In this document: one piece after another, positions 48,641 through 60,179 of the stretch | How the letters are laid out: the number at the start of each line of letters is the position of its first letter | Position numbering within the stretch: the first letter of the stretch is position 1 | Assembly (NCBI GenBank): GCA_013399875.1 | Contig: VXAZ01001045.1 | Span: 124,001 to 188,000, forward strand | Source: Gymnorhina tibicen | Taxonomy: Eukaryota > Chordata > Aves > Passeriformes > Artamidae | Direction: 5' to 3' | Length of the DNA: 64,000 bases | Notes under the pieces: model-generated | Database searches by the model: none | Seen by the model: only the letters and a program-made list of their open reading frames with translations | What the model was told of the DNA's origin: nothing | Position numbers and translations under genes: made by a program

Positions 48641-51600
48641 TTTCAGTTTAGGTTGAGCACCAGTTGGCTGCCTCCTAATATGAAGCTTTAAATGAATTAG
48701 TTTGAGTATATCTGTACTTGCAACCACCTGGGAGGGTAACCTGGGAAGATAAAAGTGTATCGCAATTGTGTAATTCTGTCTCAATTTTACTCAATTTAGA
48801 TAAATGCTGACTTAACTCTTCTGAATTTCGTAAGTATTTAAAAGTGCTGACTGGCACACAAAAGTAGTTTTGAGGGTCCAATTACAGATAAGAATTTTAC
48901 CTCATTTAAAGATCAAAATTTAAGCATCTGATTAGTCTTCAATTAAATTTTGCTGAATACAGCTGGCTTGCTGGATAGGTATCTGAATGACCTGACTTAG
49001 AATTCAGATGACTAATTCCTTCAGATATTGTGGCATAACTTAGGCAGTGCAGCCAGAGCAGTGCTTGGTTTCTGTTGCAGGTGAGAGGGAAGAGCAATAC
49101 CACAGGTACCAAAGCAGCATCATTTCAAGATGAGCAGCAGAAACACAGCCTAGGAGCACTCTGGGTAGGAATGGCAAGGAGCACCAAATGTGGACAAAAT
49201 GCTTAGGTCTTGCCACACTGAAGAATAGTAAAGCAACTTTCGAGAGTGCAGACATGGTACCCAACTTGGCAGAGCAATTCAAGAGTGAAATAGGTTGGAA
49301 GACAAAGAACTCACTGGAAATTGAAAGCTTGTTTGTGAGACATTGTTTCAGTCCAAGGTATCCTGAAGAAAAGGCAAATTCGTGGAATTTCTGGACCCAG
49401 GAATCAGTGATGAGATGGCTACTAATAGGCTAATACTTCTCAGGCTCTGAGAAACTAGGCATAATATTTACTCAAAATAAAAATAAAAGCTGCTAAGAAG
49501 CTTACACACCTTAACTGGGATAGTTAAAAAGCCTAAAATAATATTAGAACAATAAACAAGCAAATAATTCCACAGTTTCTGAATCACTGCCTCTGAAGTA
49601 TCACCTTTTTTTGTCTTGAAAGTCACCTTTATCTACATATACTAAGATGCTGCTTAACACAAAGAGATTCAACACAGAGATTCAATCCATGGGAAGTCGG
49701 TTTGTAAAGCTAGTGTATGAATCATGGCAGAATTTGTAGATGACAATGACAACTCCATCAGAGCTGTAAAGTTAAACCTTTATTTAAGATTATAAATTGA
49801 GGCAGCAAGAAACCTCATATGCATGACAAAGTCTAATGAAACAATATTGCTAAAGAATGTATATTATAAACCCAAAATGTCAGGGTAAGTGGTTCAACTT
49901 CACAGATACTCTTTTTTTCCTATTTTTTTTTCTTCTGTGAGATTAATATGTTTCTAGAACTTATTACTTTTCCAGACCCGGGTGGATTACTGGTATGCCT
50001 TATTTGTATCGTGTTTTCTCATAAAGCTTAAGTAAAACAGAGAAATGAAGACTGCAGACAAAAATCCATAAATTGTTGTCCACTGCTGATGTTCTTGGAA
50101 CTATGACCTTAATAGTGGCCAGCTACAACACTCATAATTACTCTTTTTACTAGCTCTGCTATTCTCATTTTTTACCTACACACTGCCAGGCATTCAGTAT
50201 TGACAGGAAATTGAGGAAGCAATTAGAGCTTTTTGGCATGTGTTTCTACAATGCATGTACTTCTTAATCTGGGATTTGGGTTATTTTTCAGGCAAAGAAA
50301 TACTGAAAAAAAAAAAAGATTTGATCCTCTGTAGAATAGACAGGAATATTCAGTGAGAGCTGGAAGAGTAATAGGTCAGTGAGAAATTGAGATATTATAA
50401 AAAAAAGGAGTAAAATAAAAGGACATGGAAGGTCACACTAAAAGAAGTTTGAATACAATTTCAGTGTGGTAATAGAGGGAGTTTGTTATCAATAACCAGA
50501 CCCTCATCAGCTCAGTAACTGTGACACTTACAGGAGATCACCATGAATTCATTCCTTCAGCTATGTGTTGTGTAACCCTGGAGGTTTATTTTCCATGAAT
50601 TCCAAGACAAACATTGTGAATAACAATGGCAGTTTAAAAGCTCATCTGATGAAAAAATAAAAAAGATGGGTTAGGTCAAATATTAGTGTATACTAACCTG
50701 TTCAAAGAAGGTATATATTGTTACTACTCTGTGCTTATCTACTCATTCCTTATGGTTTTGAACAAACTTTTTCTAGGAAATACAACCTTCTGCCACACTT
50801 ACACTTCAAATTTATTCAGAACAGAATAGCAGGTATCCCAGAATAGGTGCAAGGTTACACAACCTTGATGGTAATTTTTCTCCACTACAACCATTTATAA
50901 ATAAATGCATAAATTTGGTTCTCATTCAGTAAGTGCTCAGTTTCCATAATGAATAATAATTGAAAAATTATTTTCAGTTACAAGAAGGGATTTTTTTCTC
51001 TATTAATTGTAGTAATAATTCACTTTATTTAACTATATTTATAGTTACCTGAATTTTCCATTTTTCTCAAGTGAGATTTCTATTCTGGGTCCCTAAATAT
51101 ATTCCACAGTTACGTGCTACCATATAGCTCTTCAGGGACTGAATTAATTTACTCAAGTGGCACTGATTGCACTATCCAGGGTCTTTCTCATTTTAACTGT
51201 ATCCCACAAACATTGATGTTATGTCAGCATTTTCACAGTTAGCTCAATTACTAGCTATTTATAGCTGAGTGGCAGAATTTCTCAGAAGGTTTGGAACTGA
51301 ATGGAAGAGCTTCAGGGTAAGGTTTACTGTGAGAAGTGCCAATGAAATAATGTAGCAGCTTAAAATGTTTTGAGGGAATGTACAGTGTAGGCATATGTGT
51401 GTAATTTGCCGTTGCAGCCATTTTCCAATGTAGTTTTGTGCCTGGATGGATGTAGTTTTGAAGTTTATAGTTGTTTATAAATTAAAAATATAGCTTAAAA
51501 ATTTTGTGTACTGTAGTTTGATATTTAGATATTCTTTGCACAAATACAATGTTGAGTTTCAGTGACCTAAGTGAACAAAACAGCACTCACAGAAATTTAG

Positions 51601-51697
51601 AAAATTTATGAAAGGATTTTTCTAAACTTTATTGTAACTTCTAGGGAAAAGAGACATTCAACATCCTTACGAGAACGGTTTTAATCAGCAGAAATTA

Positions 51698-52070
51698 GGC
51701 GGTCCAGAGGAAGGTCCCCAAGGCAGTGGGACTGGAGCACTTTCCCTGTGAGGAGAGGCTGGGGGAGCTTGGCTGGGTCATCCACGAAAAGGGATGGCTT
51801 CAGGGGTAACCAACAGCCCCTACATATCCACAGGGGGTCATTGAGGAGATGGAGCCGGCTGCCTCACAGCGGGGTAGGGCGGGAGGGTGAGAGAAACACA
51901 GATTGTAACAGGTTCATGCTGGGCACAAAGAGAAATTTTTCCTCAGTCTTTCCATGGAAAGTGAGGCAGTGGAACAGGTCACCCCAAGCAGCTGCGCTGT
52001 CTCTGTCCTTGGAGGGTTTCAGCCCGTGACTGGTACAAAACCTGAGCAGCCAGATCTGTCCCCAGGGCCA
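51698..52070 (+). mobile_element. CR1 LINE 3' region fragment
   Basis: The sense strand begins in the block gtccagaggaaggtcccca-agg, then ggactggagcactttccctg, gaggagaggctgggggagct and acaaagagaaatttttcctc, through aggcagtggaacaggtcacc to cctgagcagccagatctg. These are CR1 ORF2 C-terminal landmarks in sense order, but the terminal octamer repeat is missing, so the copy is incomplete at both ends. Sequence between blocks is shuffled or shortened relative to the family. GC content and CpGs are higher than in the flanks. Confidence 0.8.
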
Positions 52071-52560
52071 TAGTTTTAGAATTGCATTATACAAGACTCT
52101 GTGGCCCAGCTATAGACCACTGAAATGAGAATCAGAACTTAACGGGGATATTTCTTTCTCTTGAGTTATATTACTTTTCCTTGGTTATTTGTTTAATAGT
52201 AATAATGCTTTATAATTTTTGTGGTCAGGGAAAAATACCCAGTATAAATACTGTAAATAATGTAACACACACCGGGTCCCAGTTACTCTAGAGAGCTGAA
52301 ATTGTTATCATTTGATGAGACCATCTAGTCACTGCTAGAGTGTTTATCGGGAAAAGCAAGCAAAGAGCAGACTGGTTTAATTCTTCCAGGATTTGAGATC
52401 TGCTATTTGACACTAGGAAAAATACAAGATCACTGCCAAACCTTGTAGCATGCCGTGACAGCCAGCTCTTTAAATTTTTTTCTCTTCCCTTTATTCTTCA
52501 GGGGCTGGTACACAGGCAATGGGAAGGGGGAGATTTCCCAAACACAAGCAGTGATCTATA

Positions 52561-52642
52561 GGCCCTGATCCCTAATCCCAGGGTCACACCCATGAAAATA
52601 ACAGCAATCTTCCCTCTGATGTCAATGGACTTTGGATCAAAT
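52561..52642. mobile_element. Remnant of an ancient palindromic MITE-like element
   Basis: The left end ggccctgatccct and the right portion gatgtcaatggactttggat followed by caaa echo the old amniote palindromic repeat, whose core is a gaagtcaatggg block and whose ends are inverted gatcc/ggatc. The ends here can pair (ctgatcc with ggatcaaa). About 80 bases survive. Confidence 0.4.
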
Positions 52643-55600
52643 TTAGCATAAACTGGAGATTTATTCCTCATCTCATTTCATGCTAGAACCAATGGGAAAA
52701 CCCCAACATACTCTCATAAGAGACAGCAGTCCTGCTACATTTTTTCTTTCACTTTTCTTGTTGTTTCAACTGTGATGTTTGAATCATCCTTAAACAAAAC
52801 ATTTTTTGATATCTCAGAATTACATTCTTGGTTAATATTACATTTTCCACATATTTCTGATGTGACACTGCTATCAAGTTATTATGGTAAACCACTTCCC
52901 TTAAGAAATCTGTCCTGACAGGCCTATGACTTATATTGTCATTCAGGGACAGCTTTTTAAGTGAACTTGAACTCTGACCGAAGTTGTGGTCTTCATATTC
53001 TTCTGTAGAACTAGATCTGCTGCTACCTACACATTTTAATATGCCCTTGCCTGTGAAATCTAATGAGGTAACCATAACCACTAATGCCTATGTCTTTCCA
53101 GCCTCCAAGGAAGAGAGAAAGTGTACTTACTGTTTTGCATAGCCAGCATTGCAAAGTAAAAGTTACTTAATTTATCTTTTTAGAAAGAGAGGTGGAACTC
53201 TCATGGACAATACAAATAAATAAATTACTCATTTCAGTTGATATCTCCTAGAAACACTTCTGCCATAGCTGTTTGTCATTCTGCTAACATGACCAGCAGG
53301 AAGACATAATTACTGAATTATCAAAGTGTAACAGAAATGCCTCTGTATATGTTTTTCTTGCTGATGACTGAAACAACAAATAAAAATTAGTTGTCTTCTA
53401 TAAGAGCTTCAGGCTCTCTGTCCACAGCACTGCTTCTAGCACTGCCAGTGAGAGATTCAGAGGACTGGAAAAATTTAAAACTATCCAAAATAGTCCCAGA
53501 CTGAGAACAATTGGAACAAAGATTTTCTTCAAAGAAAAAGCTGATTTAGACTATCAGAAACACAGACAGTGGAATGGTGTTTTCAAAGCCAGTTTTTCAT
53601 AACAACTAAAGACCCATCTGATTTATATCTTTGGGATCAGTTCTGATTTCATGAAAAGTTTTTGATCCTTCTCAGAAAATTTCTGCAGAAGAATAGGCTT
53701 ACATTACAACCATAACTCTTGATCAGTGAGCTTGCATCTGATGGTTTTCACACATAAGGTAGCATTTATCTCACATAAACCTGGCTCTAAATTTGAATCA
53801 GTCATCAAAGAAACCTTCAACTGCAGAAAGATCTCAGGAGAGAATGTATCTGACTCAATCTTTTTTTGAAGGTTGTTTTTTTTTTTAATTCTAAGGGGGC
53901 ACACCTTAGGTGAATTTTTTTTCTCCATCAGTTGTGAAGAACTCTAGTCTTGTGAAGGGACTAGCTCAGATCTTTAGATGAGTTCCATCAGCACTATCCT
54001 TTTGGGGGAAACAGCACATTCACAGACATTTTCAAAAGGATGTTTATCAGATATGATTTATGTTTGTGTGAAGCTCTGAAGCATTGTGTTCTGTCTTTGT
54101 GTTATGAATTTGTTAATGTCTGAAAACACTGTAGGAAAGCCCCAGGTACTGTGGAATGATGCAGAATGGTACTAATGGTACAGTTGTATATAGCTGCCAT
54201 TTGGAGTCTGCTCTCAAATGCAGAGGTTTTACATCATGTGCCAGTGATTGTGCCATTGTGTCATTCCCATAGTATGTACCAACAAAATCTTGCTGTCTTC
54301 TCTTCAGTGGCTGCCAGCTACATTTAAATAGCTTGAAAATTGCTCACCTGTTTTGATATTAAAGTATTCAAATATCTGTTCTGAGTGTGGGAATATGTGC
54401 CAAGCATTTCCTGCAACATCCTGAGAATCATCTGCTCTAAATATGAATTTGTATTTTTCCACATGGATGGAACTATAAAATTATTCCATTCTACTGTTTC
54501 TTAAAGATTAAAACGACCAAAAAAATTCTTTTAATAAGAAGTGAAATTTACGCACTACTTCTAACCAAAATATGGTTTGTTTGTCCTTTTAAGAAACCAC
54601 TGAATAAGCACATTTTGCATTTTGCTCTACTGATTGAATTATCTTTTTCATGGTCTTTTTAGCTGATGCCCAGATTGCATCAGCTTCAGAACACAGCTCT
54701 AATGAAATAGAGTATTGTGAAAGTGTTCTACATAGCTGACTGTAATACATTTCCTAAATAAATACAAATTAAAATCATAAGAGTAGACTGTGCATCAAAG
54801 CCGTCTTTCTCAGTTCTTGGCATCTGTGGGACTTGGCCAGTATTCTGTTTTGCCAGTTGAACCAAGTATGAGTTGGTATAATGATCCTACTCAGTCTGAC
54901 CAACATCTTTTGTATATCTTTGGAGGTTTTCCTCATTGCTTGTGACTTACAGCTGAACAGGGAAGAATGTTACTCTTTTCAGCCCTCAGACACTGCAACA
55001 CAGTGCTTAGATGAATAGTTCCTTTTAATAAAAAGGATCAGTACTATTTTTCTTCGTATTCATATCTCCCACATGAAAGTAAGAGTTTGAACTGTAACTT
55101 AATGCTGTTTCTGAGCATAAGAAATCCCTTCACTGATCAAAGGATTTTTTCCTATTTATTTTTTCTTAAAAATGCAACTTGTTGATGGGAAAGTTAAGGC
55201 TATATAAGGCTGTATTTTCTCCTGTCATAATGAAAAACCTTAATTTACATTACATGAATTAAACAATTATCTAGATAGGAGAATGTAGCTCAAAGTTTAT
55301 AAAAATGCAAAATAGTGATTTCAAGAGTATTTTATAAAAAATATAACGGCTAAGTGATAACCATTTTGTCTAAGTAGCTCCAAGAAATACATACAAGAAA
55401 TACACACAGATATATCAACTCAATCACAATTATTAAATTTGCTTTATTTTCCCCCCCAACTTAATTCCCTCTATTCTTGAACAGAACTGAGCAAAGCTCA
55501 AATCACCACTGACTGTGACAGTGCATTGCACATTTCAGCTATGCACACGGCTGATGGATTCATCCCATATCCCTTCCTGAGTCAGGCTGAACTCTTGCTG

Positions 55601-56261
55601 ATCTTGCTGCAATGCCATCAAGGGCCAAACTCTCCTCTTCTGGATTCCAGCAAGTGCAAGATTTCATTCACTGTCACGAGCCTGTGACACTGACACTTGG
55701 ATTGTTTAAGAACACAGCAGGACTTCATGGAGAGTTTTCTATGAAGCGTGAATTTGAGGATGGAGAGTAATCTGGAAGGCTGTATACTCCAGAAGATACG
55801 CTGGTATGGGAAGTGCAGGCAAGACCAGAATAGTATGAGATAGGTGGGATACAGGAAGCCCTGGCATTAGAAATGGCATTTGACCAGAGATTGTAGCAGG
55901 AAGTAAACAAGTAAGCAAGTGATTTGCATAACTAATTTTTAAGGTGGACTATTCAGAGAATAAATTCAGAATGATGAACAAGGAATTAAATGGAGGACTC
56001 TTTTTAAAATGTTTAAACCCAAAGAGATTGCTCTTCTCTTATAAAGAGCATCTGATGGGTGCTGTCAAGTATAATAAAGAACTTTTACAAAAAATGGCTT
56101 CTCTAAAAATACAGCAGTCAATATACCTGTTGAGGAAGAAAGTGTCTTGTAATAGTGAAAACAGCTTCAACTGGTTTGGATCTTACAGTTTGTGTGGGCT
56201 TGACTGAGGAGCATAAACTAGATGAGTAGATAAATTTAGTCTGGTGCATGGAACTTTGTAC

Positions 56262-56345
56262 ATGACACAATGTTTGAGCAAGTGACCTGGAGTCAAACAT
56301 ATCCTTGCACTGGAAGGTTGGGAGTTCAAGCCCCATCTGGGGTCC
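56262..56345 (+). other. tRNA-like scrap, possible SINE or tRNA-Leu pseudogene
   Basis: The order atgtttgagcaagtgacct, ggagtcaaac, aggttggg-agttcaagcccc resembles the D-arm, anticodon arm and T-arm of a leucine-type tRNA. The B-box-like agttcaagccc is the best part. The T-stem carries two extra bases and the acceptor stem does not pair, so it is not a functional tRNA. A decayed tRNA-derived SINE fits best; chance is not excluded. Confidence 0.25.
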
Positions 56346-56999
56346 AGGCTCAGCCTTGGCCCCTGACATGAATGTAACTGAAATCTGCTCTGTCTTCAAG
56401 GAGCTAAAATATTCTTGGCAGTTTGAGTAAATAATTGGAAGATCAAAGCTAGCTACCTTTCTGTACTGAAGCTGCAAGAGAAGACTGATCCTCTTTTAGC
56501 ATTATCTGACCTTCAGGCTATATTTTCATACACGGTATAATATTACTTTGGATAAAAGGAGATTATAAATCCCTCCCCTTAATACAAAATTACACAGAAT
56601 TAAAATATATTCATACCTTCGTGTAATGCACAAATCAGTAACTGAAAATTTCCTCCCTCCTCTCCTTCCTGAGCTACCATATATTTTTACTGCAGCGAAT
56701 TGGTATTTCTCTAATTTATAGCTGTGTTCTGGAATACATTTTCTTTCATTGTCATTGCATGGTAAAAATGCTTTTTTCAACCTCTGTCTGGAATTATGAG
56801 CTAGAGAAAAGCTTTGGACTGTTGATCCACTGGTAAAACAGTTTTACTCCGCGAAGAGTCAAAAAAAATACTTACAAATTTTGTAATTTCACAGAGAGAT
56901 TAAAAGACTTTGTTATGCAATAGTAACACCCAAAGCACTGGAAACAAATCTGGATCAAGTCACAAAATATTCTTTTTTCTTTCTTTGTCCTCTTTGCCC

Positions 57000-58263
57000 A
57001 CACCAATAATCCTGCTACAGCTCAGAAATACATCTGAGAATTCACATCTAATTTAGATGGATTCTACGGTTTCCTTTCTGTTGTTTAAAGAGAACTTCTG
57101 GCTAAGGCACTCACGAGCATCTCTGGAATGCAAGTTATCTTGCTTACCGAGAACAAGACAGCACCTTGTCAGCACGCTAAATGTTAAAATAGTGCAGGTC
57201 TTTTGGTCTTGAACAGCATAGCAGACTTCACAGTGCAGTGGTAATTCAATTCATGTAGGATAGTCCTGACCCCTGACCCTGTTCCACAGGACAGTTCAAA
57301 TATTTTGAAATTAAAAACTACAAGTGCTTTATGAGTTGGACATCTAAGTGCATTAGAGTACACATGCTGTAGTAATTCCTGTAATACACAACTCAAAACA
57401 TGGCCTAACAACAATTTAAAGACCCCTCCATTGCAATCCCCACCCGGGTCCTTTTGGGCCAGATTATGTGGTTTAACATTGGAATGAACTCCTGCCTTGG
57501 TTCCCAGCCTGACTAACATCGAGGGGTTCCTGCTAGAGCCCACCACTGATATAGTCTACATCCTAGTCCTCCCTGGGTTGGGGAGGGACAGCTACTTCAC
57601 CACAGTCTGCACCATGGGCTTCAAGGGAATCTTTGCTTCCCCTGCTCCCACGTGGGGTCCCACCCACAGAAGACAGTCCTCCTTGAACTCCAACGTGGGT
57701 TCTTCCCATGGGGTACAGTTCTTCATGAACTGTTCCCTGTAGCATCACAAGTCCTGCCAGCAAACCTGCTCCAGCCCAGGCTTCTCACAGGATCACAAGT
57801 CCCATCCTCTTTCAGGCATGCACCTGCTCTGGTGTGGGGCCCTGCATGGGCTTCGGGTGGATCTCTGGCCCAGCATGGACTCCTTCACACGTCACAGTCC
57901 CTTCAACCCAAGTTCACACTGGACTTCAAGCCCATCTGACAAAGCAGCACAGAAAGCAGCAGCAGCACCCTGGCCACCTGCCAGCCCAGGAACATTGCCA
58001 TGGCTGTTATCAAAATGTTTCCAGGCACAGTTCAGTAAGTGATCTGCAGTACAGCACTACAGCAAGCAGCAAAAGCAAAAAGTGGCCACTGACAAGCACT
58101 AGACTCTTATATACAGTCAGGAAAGCAAGCCCCATGGCAAGCACAGGAGCCTGTTCATTACTAGCTAAACAGCACTGACAGCTATAAATTCAAACTATGT
58201 ATCCCAATCGAGTCTGTCATTATCTTGAACCCTTTGAGCATCATGTTGGGTGCCAAAAAGGAC
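57000..58263 (-). mobile_element. ERVL-type endogenous retrovirus, 5' leader region (partial)
   Basis: Directly downstream (minus strand) of the LTR at 58264-58857. Sense order is an 8-base gap, the primer binding site, then an untranslated leader. The leader includes the run ctgctgctgc and a set of imperfect units resembling atgctggagcag...ctgtggga, characteristic of bird ERVL leaders. The units are readable from about 57900 down to 57590. Beyond about 57400 the sequence turns AT-rich, and the limit at 57000 is a guess. No recognisable gag, pol or env is present. The 120-codon minus frame at 57184-57546 has no retroviral motif. The element is therefore a truncated provirus or an internally deleted one. 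Confidence 0.6.
58238..58255 (-). other. Retroviral primer binding site, tRNA-Lys-like
   Basis: On the minus strand this reads TGGCACCCAACATGATGC, eight bases after the LTR end. The tRNA-Lys type site is TGGCGCCCAACGTGGGGC, so the copy differs at four positions. Two of these are the G-to-A changes expected from CpG decay. Position and sequence together identify the neighbouring LTR as the 5' LTR and show that transcription ran leftward. Confidence 0.75.
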
Positions 58264-58857
58264 TGTGGTGGTTTAAACTCAAGCCAGCAGCTGAGCCCCA
58301 TGCAGCCACTCACTCACTTCCCCACCAGAGAGACTGGGGAGAAAATTGGAAGGGTGAAAGCAGGAAAACTCGTGGGTTGAGATAAAGACAGTTTAATAGG
58401 GAAAGCAAAAGCCACACACACAAGCAAAGAAAAACCAAAGAATTCACTGCCTCCCATGGGCAGGCAGGTGTTTAGCTGTCTCCAGGAGAGCAGATACCCA
58501 TCATGCGTAGCTGTGATTTGGGAAGACAAATGCCACCATTCCAAATGTCCCCCCCTTTCCTCCTTCTTCCTCCCACTTTATATACTGAGCATGATATCAG
58601 ATGGTCTGGAATATCCCTTTGGTCAGTTGAGGTCACCTGTCCTGGCTGTGTCTCCTCCCAACCTCCCTTGCACCCCCAACTTCCTCACCAGCGTGGCAGC
58701 AGGATAAACAGAAAAGGCCTTGGCACTGTGTTAGCCCTGCTCAGCAATAACAAACACATCTCTGTATTATCAACCCTGTGTTCAGCATGAATCCAAAACA
58801 TAGTCCCGTACCAGCCACTGTGAAGAAAATCAACTCTACCCCAGCTGAAAACGAGCA
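58264..58857 (-). mobile_element. ERVL-type 5' LTR
   Basis: A 594-base LTR with TG...CA ends (sense starts TGCTCGTTTTCAGCTGGGG and ends AAACCACCACA). In sense order it has an opening resembling the bird ERVL consensus (cagctgggg-agagtt, then ttttcttc). It also has a block gggtattcc-like near 58610, a TATA box (58576-58584), an ATTAAA polyadenylation signal (58392-58397) and the gttttctc...tctccccag stretch of R/U5. All open frames inside it are artefacts. It drove the leftward provirus whose leader follows. The 3' LTR is not seen in this window. Confidence 0.85.
58576..58584 (-). promoter_or_regulatory. TATA box of the ERVL LTR
   Basis: The minus strand reads TATATAAAG within cagtatataaagtggg, the typical core promoter of this LTR family, about 180 bases before the polyadenylation signal. 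Whether it is active cannot be seen. Confidence 0.75.
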
Positions 58858-60179
58858 GTTTTAAAAACTTATCCCAATTTCCCTTTTTCTCAAAAATACA
58901 CTCTTATATTTTAATGAGAATAAAATTAGATCCATTCTGCAAAAATCACATACACATACTTAATGTTCTACACATGACTAGTTTCAATGAAGTTAATGGA
59001 TTTTAGTTGTTATTGGAGGTAAACGAGAATTCATTATATGAGAAGGCTTCCTCTATTTAGAGGGAACAAAATTTAAACTACACATCTAAAAGAAATGGGC
59101 TTGCTATAAATCCAATATTTTATTGTAATGTTATGGTTGAGCAATTAAATTAAAACCAAGACCAAGAATGCACAGGAAATCAAATCCAGTGAATCTGATC
59201 TTCAGCTAGTACAAGCTCATAAAGATTGAAGAAAGTCAAAGATGCAGTCTTTGAACCATATGACTCTTTGGTGAATTGTTTCTATAGCAAAATAATCTAA
59301 ACTTTCTAGTTTCTTGAATATCTTGAAATTAGTACATAGTTCCATGATGGTAATATCCATGCCATTTTTTTTTTTTTTTACATTTGGGTGATAATCATTA
59401 GAATCACTTGTTCTGGAGTGGAGCCCTTGAGCCTCTGGCATGTCATTTACTAATCTTTCTCCAAGGAGATTATTCTAATGTACAAAATTCTAAGTGACTC
59501 CAAATAGCTACAGTAAATTTGAAAAGGCTATGAAATACATAATCTTTCTTCACATTAGAAATCTATTAATTTCTCAGTGGAATAAATCTGGTCTTAAAAC
59601 TTCGGAGATTTTAAATTCGTGCACAGTGAAAAATATGTGTTTGAAAGCTTCAAAATGACCTAGAAAGCTCTGCTTTCATGAGTAATTTTCCTTTGGGCTT
59701 CCCAATGAACTCACCCGAAGTCCCATCAAATTCACTTGCTTGAGTATTGCCTTTTATGAAATACTTAAAGAATTCATGTCACTGCTGAAATTCTAGGAAA
59801 ATCCTCATTTTTTTCCTTTCAAAAATATGAAACAGCATGTCAGTAATTTTGATCATGTACCAATCATTCTTGGTAGCAATACAGATTAATAACATGCCTG
59901 AATTTCTCAAAACAAAATCTTTAAACTAAAATGAAAGTTTAAAACCTTTAAATTAAGATTAAAATTTAATTAAAAATTAAACTAATTTTACTAAAAAAAG
60001 GTACATGCATCATTCTGTTCAACTGTAGTGTTTTTAAACTAAATAAAAATAAAAATATTATTTTTAAAACATTGACAAATTTGAACATTATAAACACGTG
60101 AAAAGTCTATGAAGTCTATACTGTGGAGTTATACTGTACAAGAGGCTTATTGGAAATATTTGCTTTGAAGTATATCATG
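58858..60179. other. Unassigned AT-rich spacer between two ERV pieces
   Basis: About 1.3 kb of very AT-rich DNA (for example 59930-60070) without recognisable gene or repeat, except a T-run at 59366-59379. It separates ERV pieces that lie in opposite orientations. Confidence 0.5.

Larger units (their letters stand above)
40077..51697. other. Long unassigned stretch
   Basis: About 11.6 kb of AT-rich, CpG-poor DNA with no gene recognised. It includes two possible ancient palindromic-element remnants near 44.5 and 44.8 kb, a T/G-rich tract at 46360-46435 and a GC-richer block at about 48000-48640, listed or discussed separately. Open frames are short; the 116-codon minus-strand frame at 48434-48784 shows no known motif. 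Confidence 0.45.
52071..56999. other. Unassigned stretch
   Basis: Apart from a possible ancient element at 52561-52642 and a tRNA-like scrap at 56262-56345, nothing is recognised. The minus-strand frame 52749-53081 (110 codons) is serine-rich in its first half. It has a weak acceptor-like site but no good donor, and I cannot place it in a family. Confidence 0.4.

Noticed and set aside
56118..56477. 119-codon minus-strand frame
   Set aside because: It lies across the tRNA-like scrap in antisense and shows no motif or splice signals.
57184..57546. 120-codon minus-strand frame next to the ERVL leader, considered as retroviral gag
   Set aside because: No zinc knuckle or other gag landmark, and the ERVL leader match has faded by here. 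Kept only as part of the uncertain left end.
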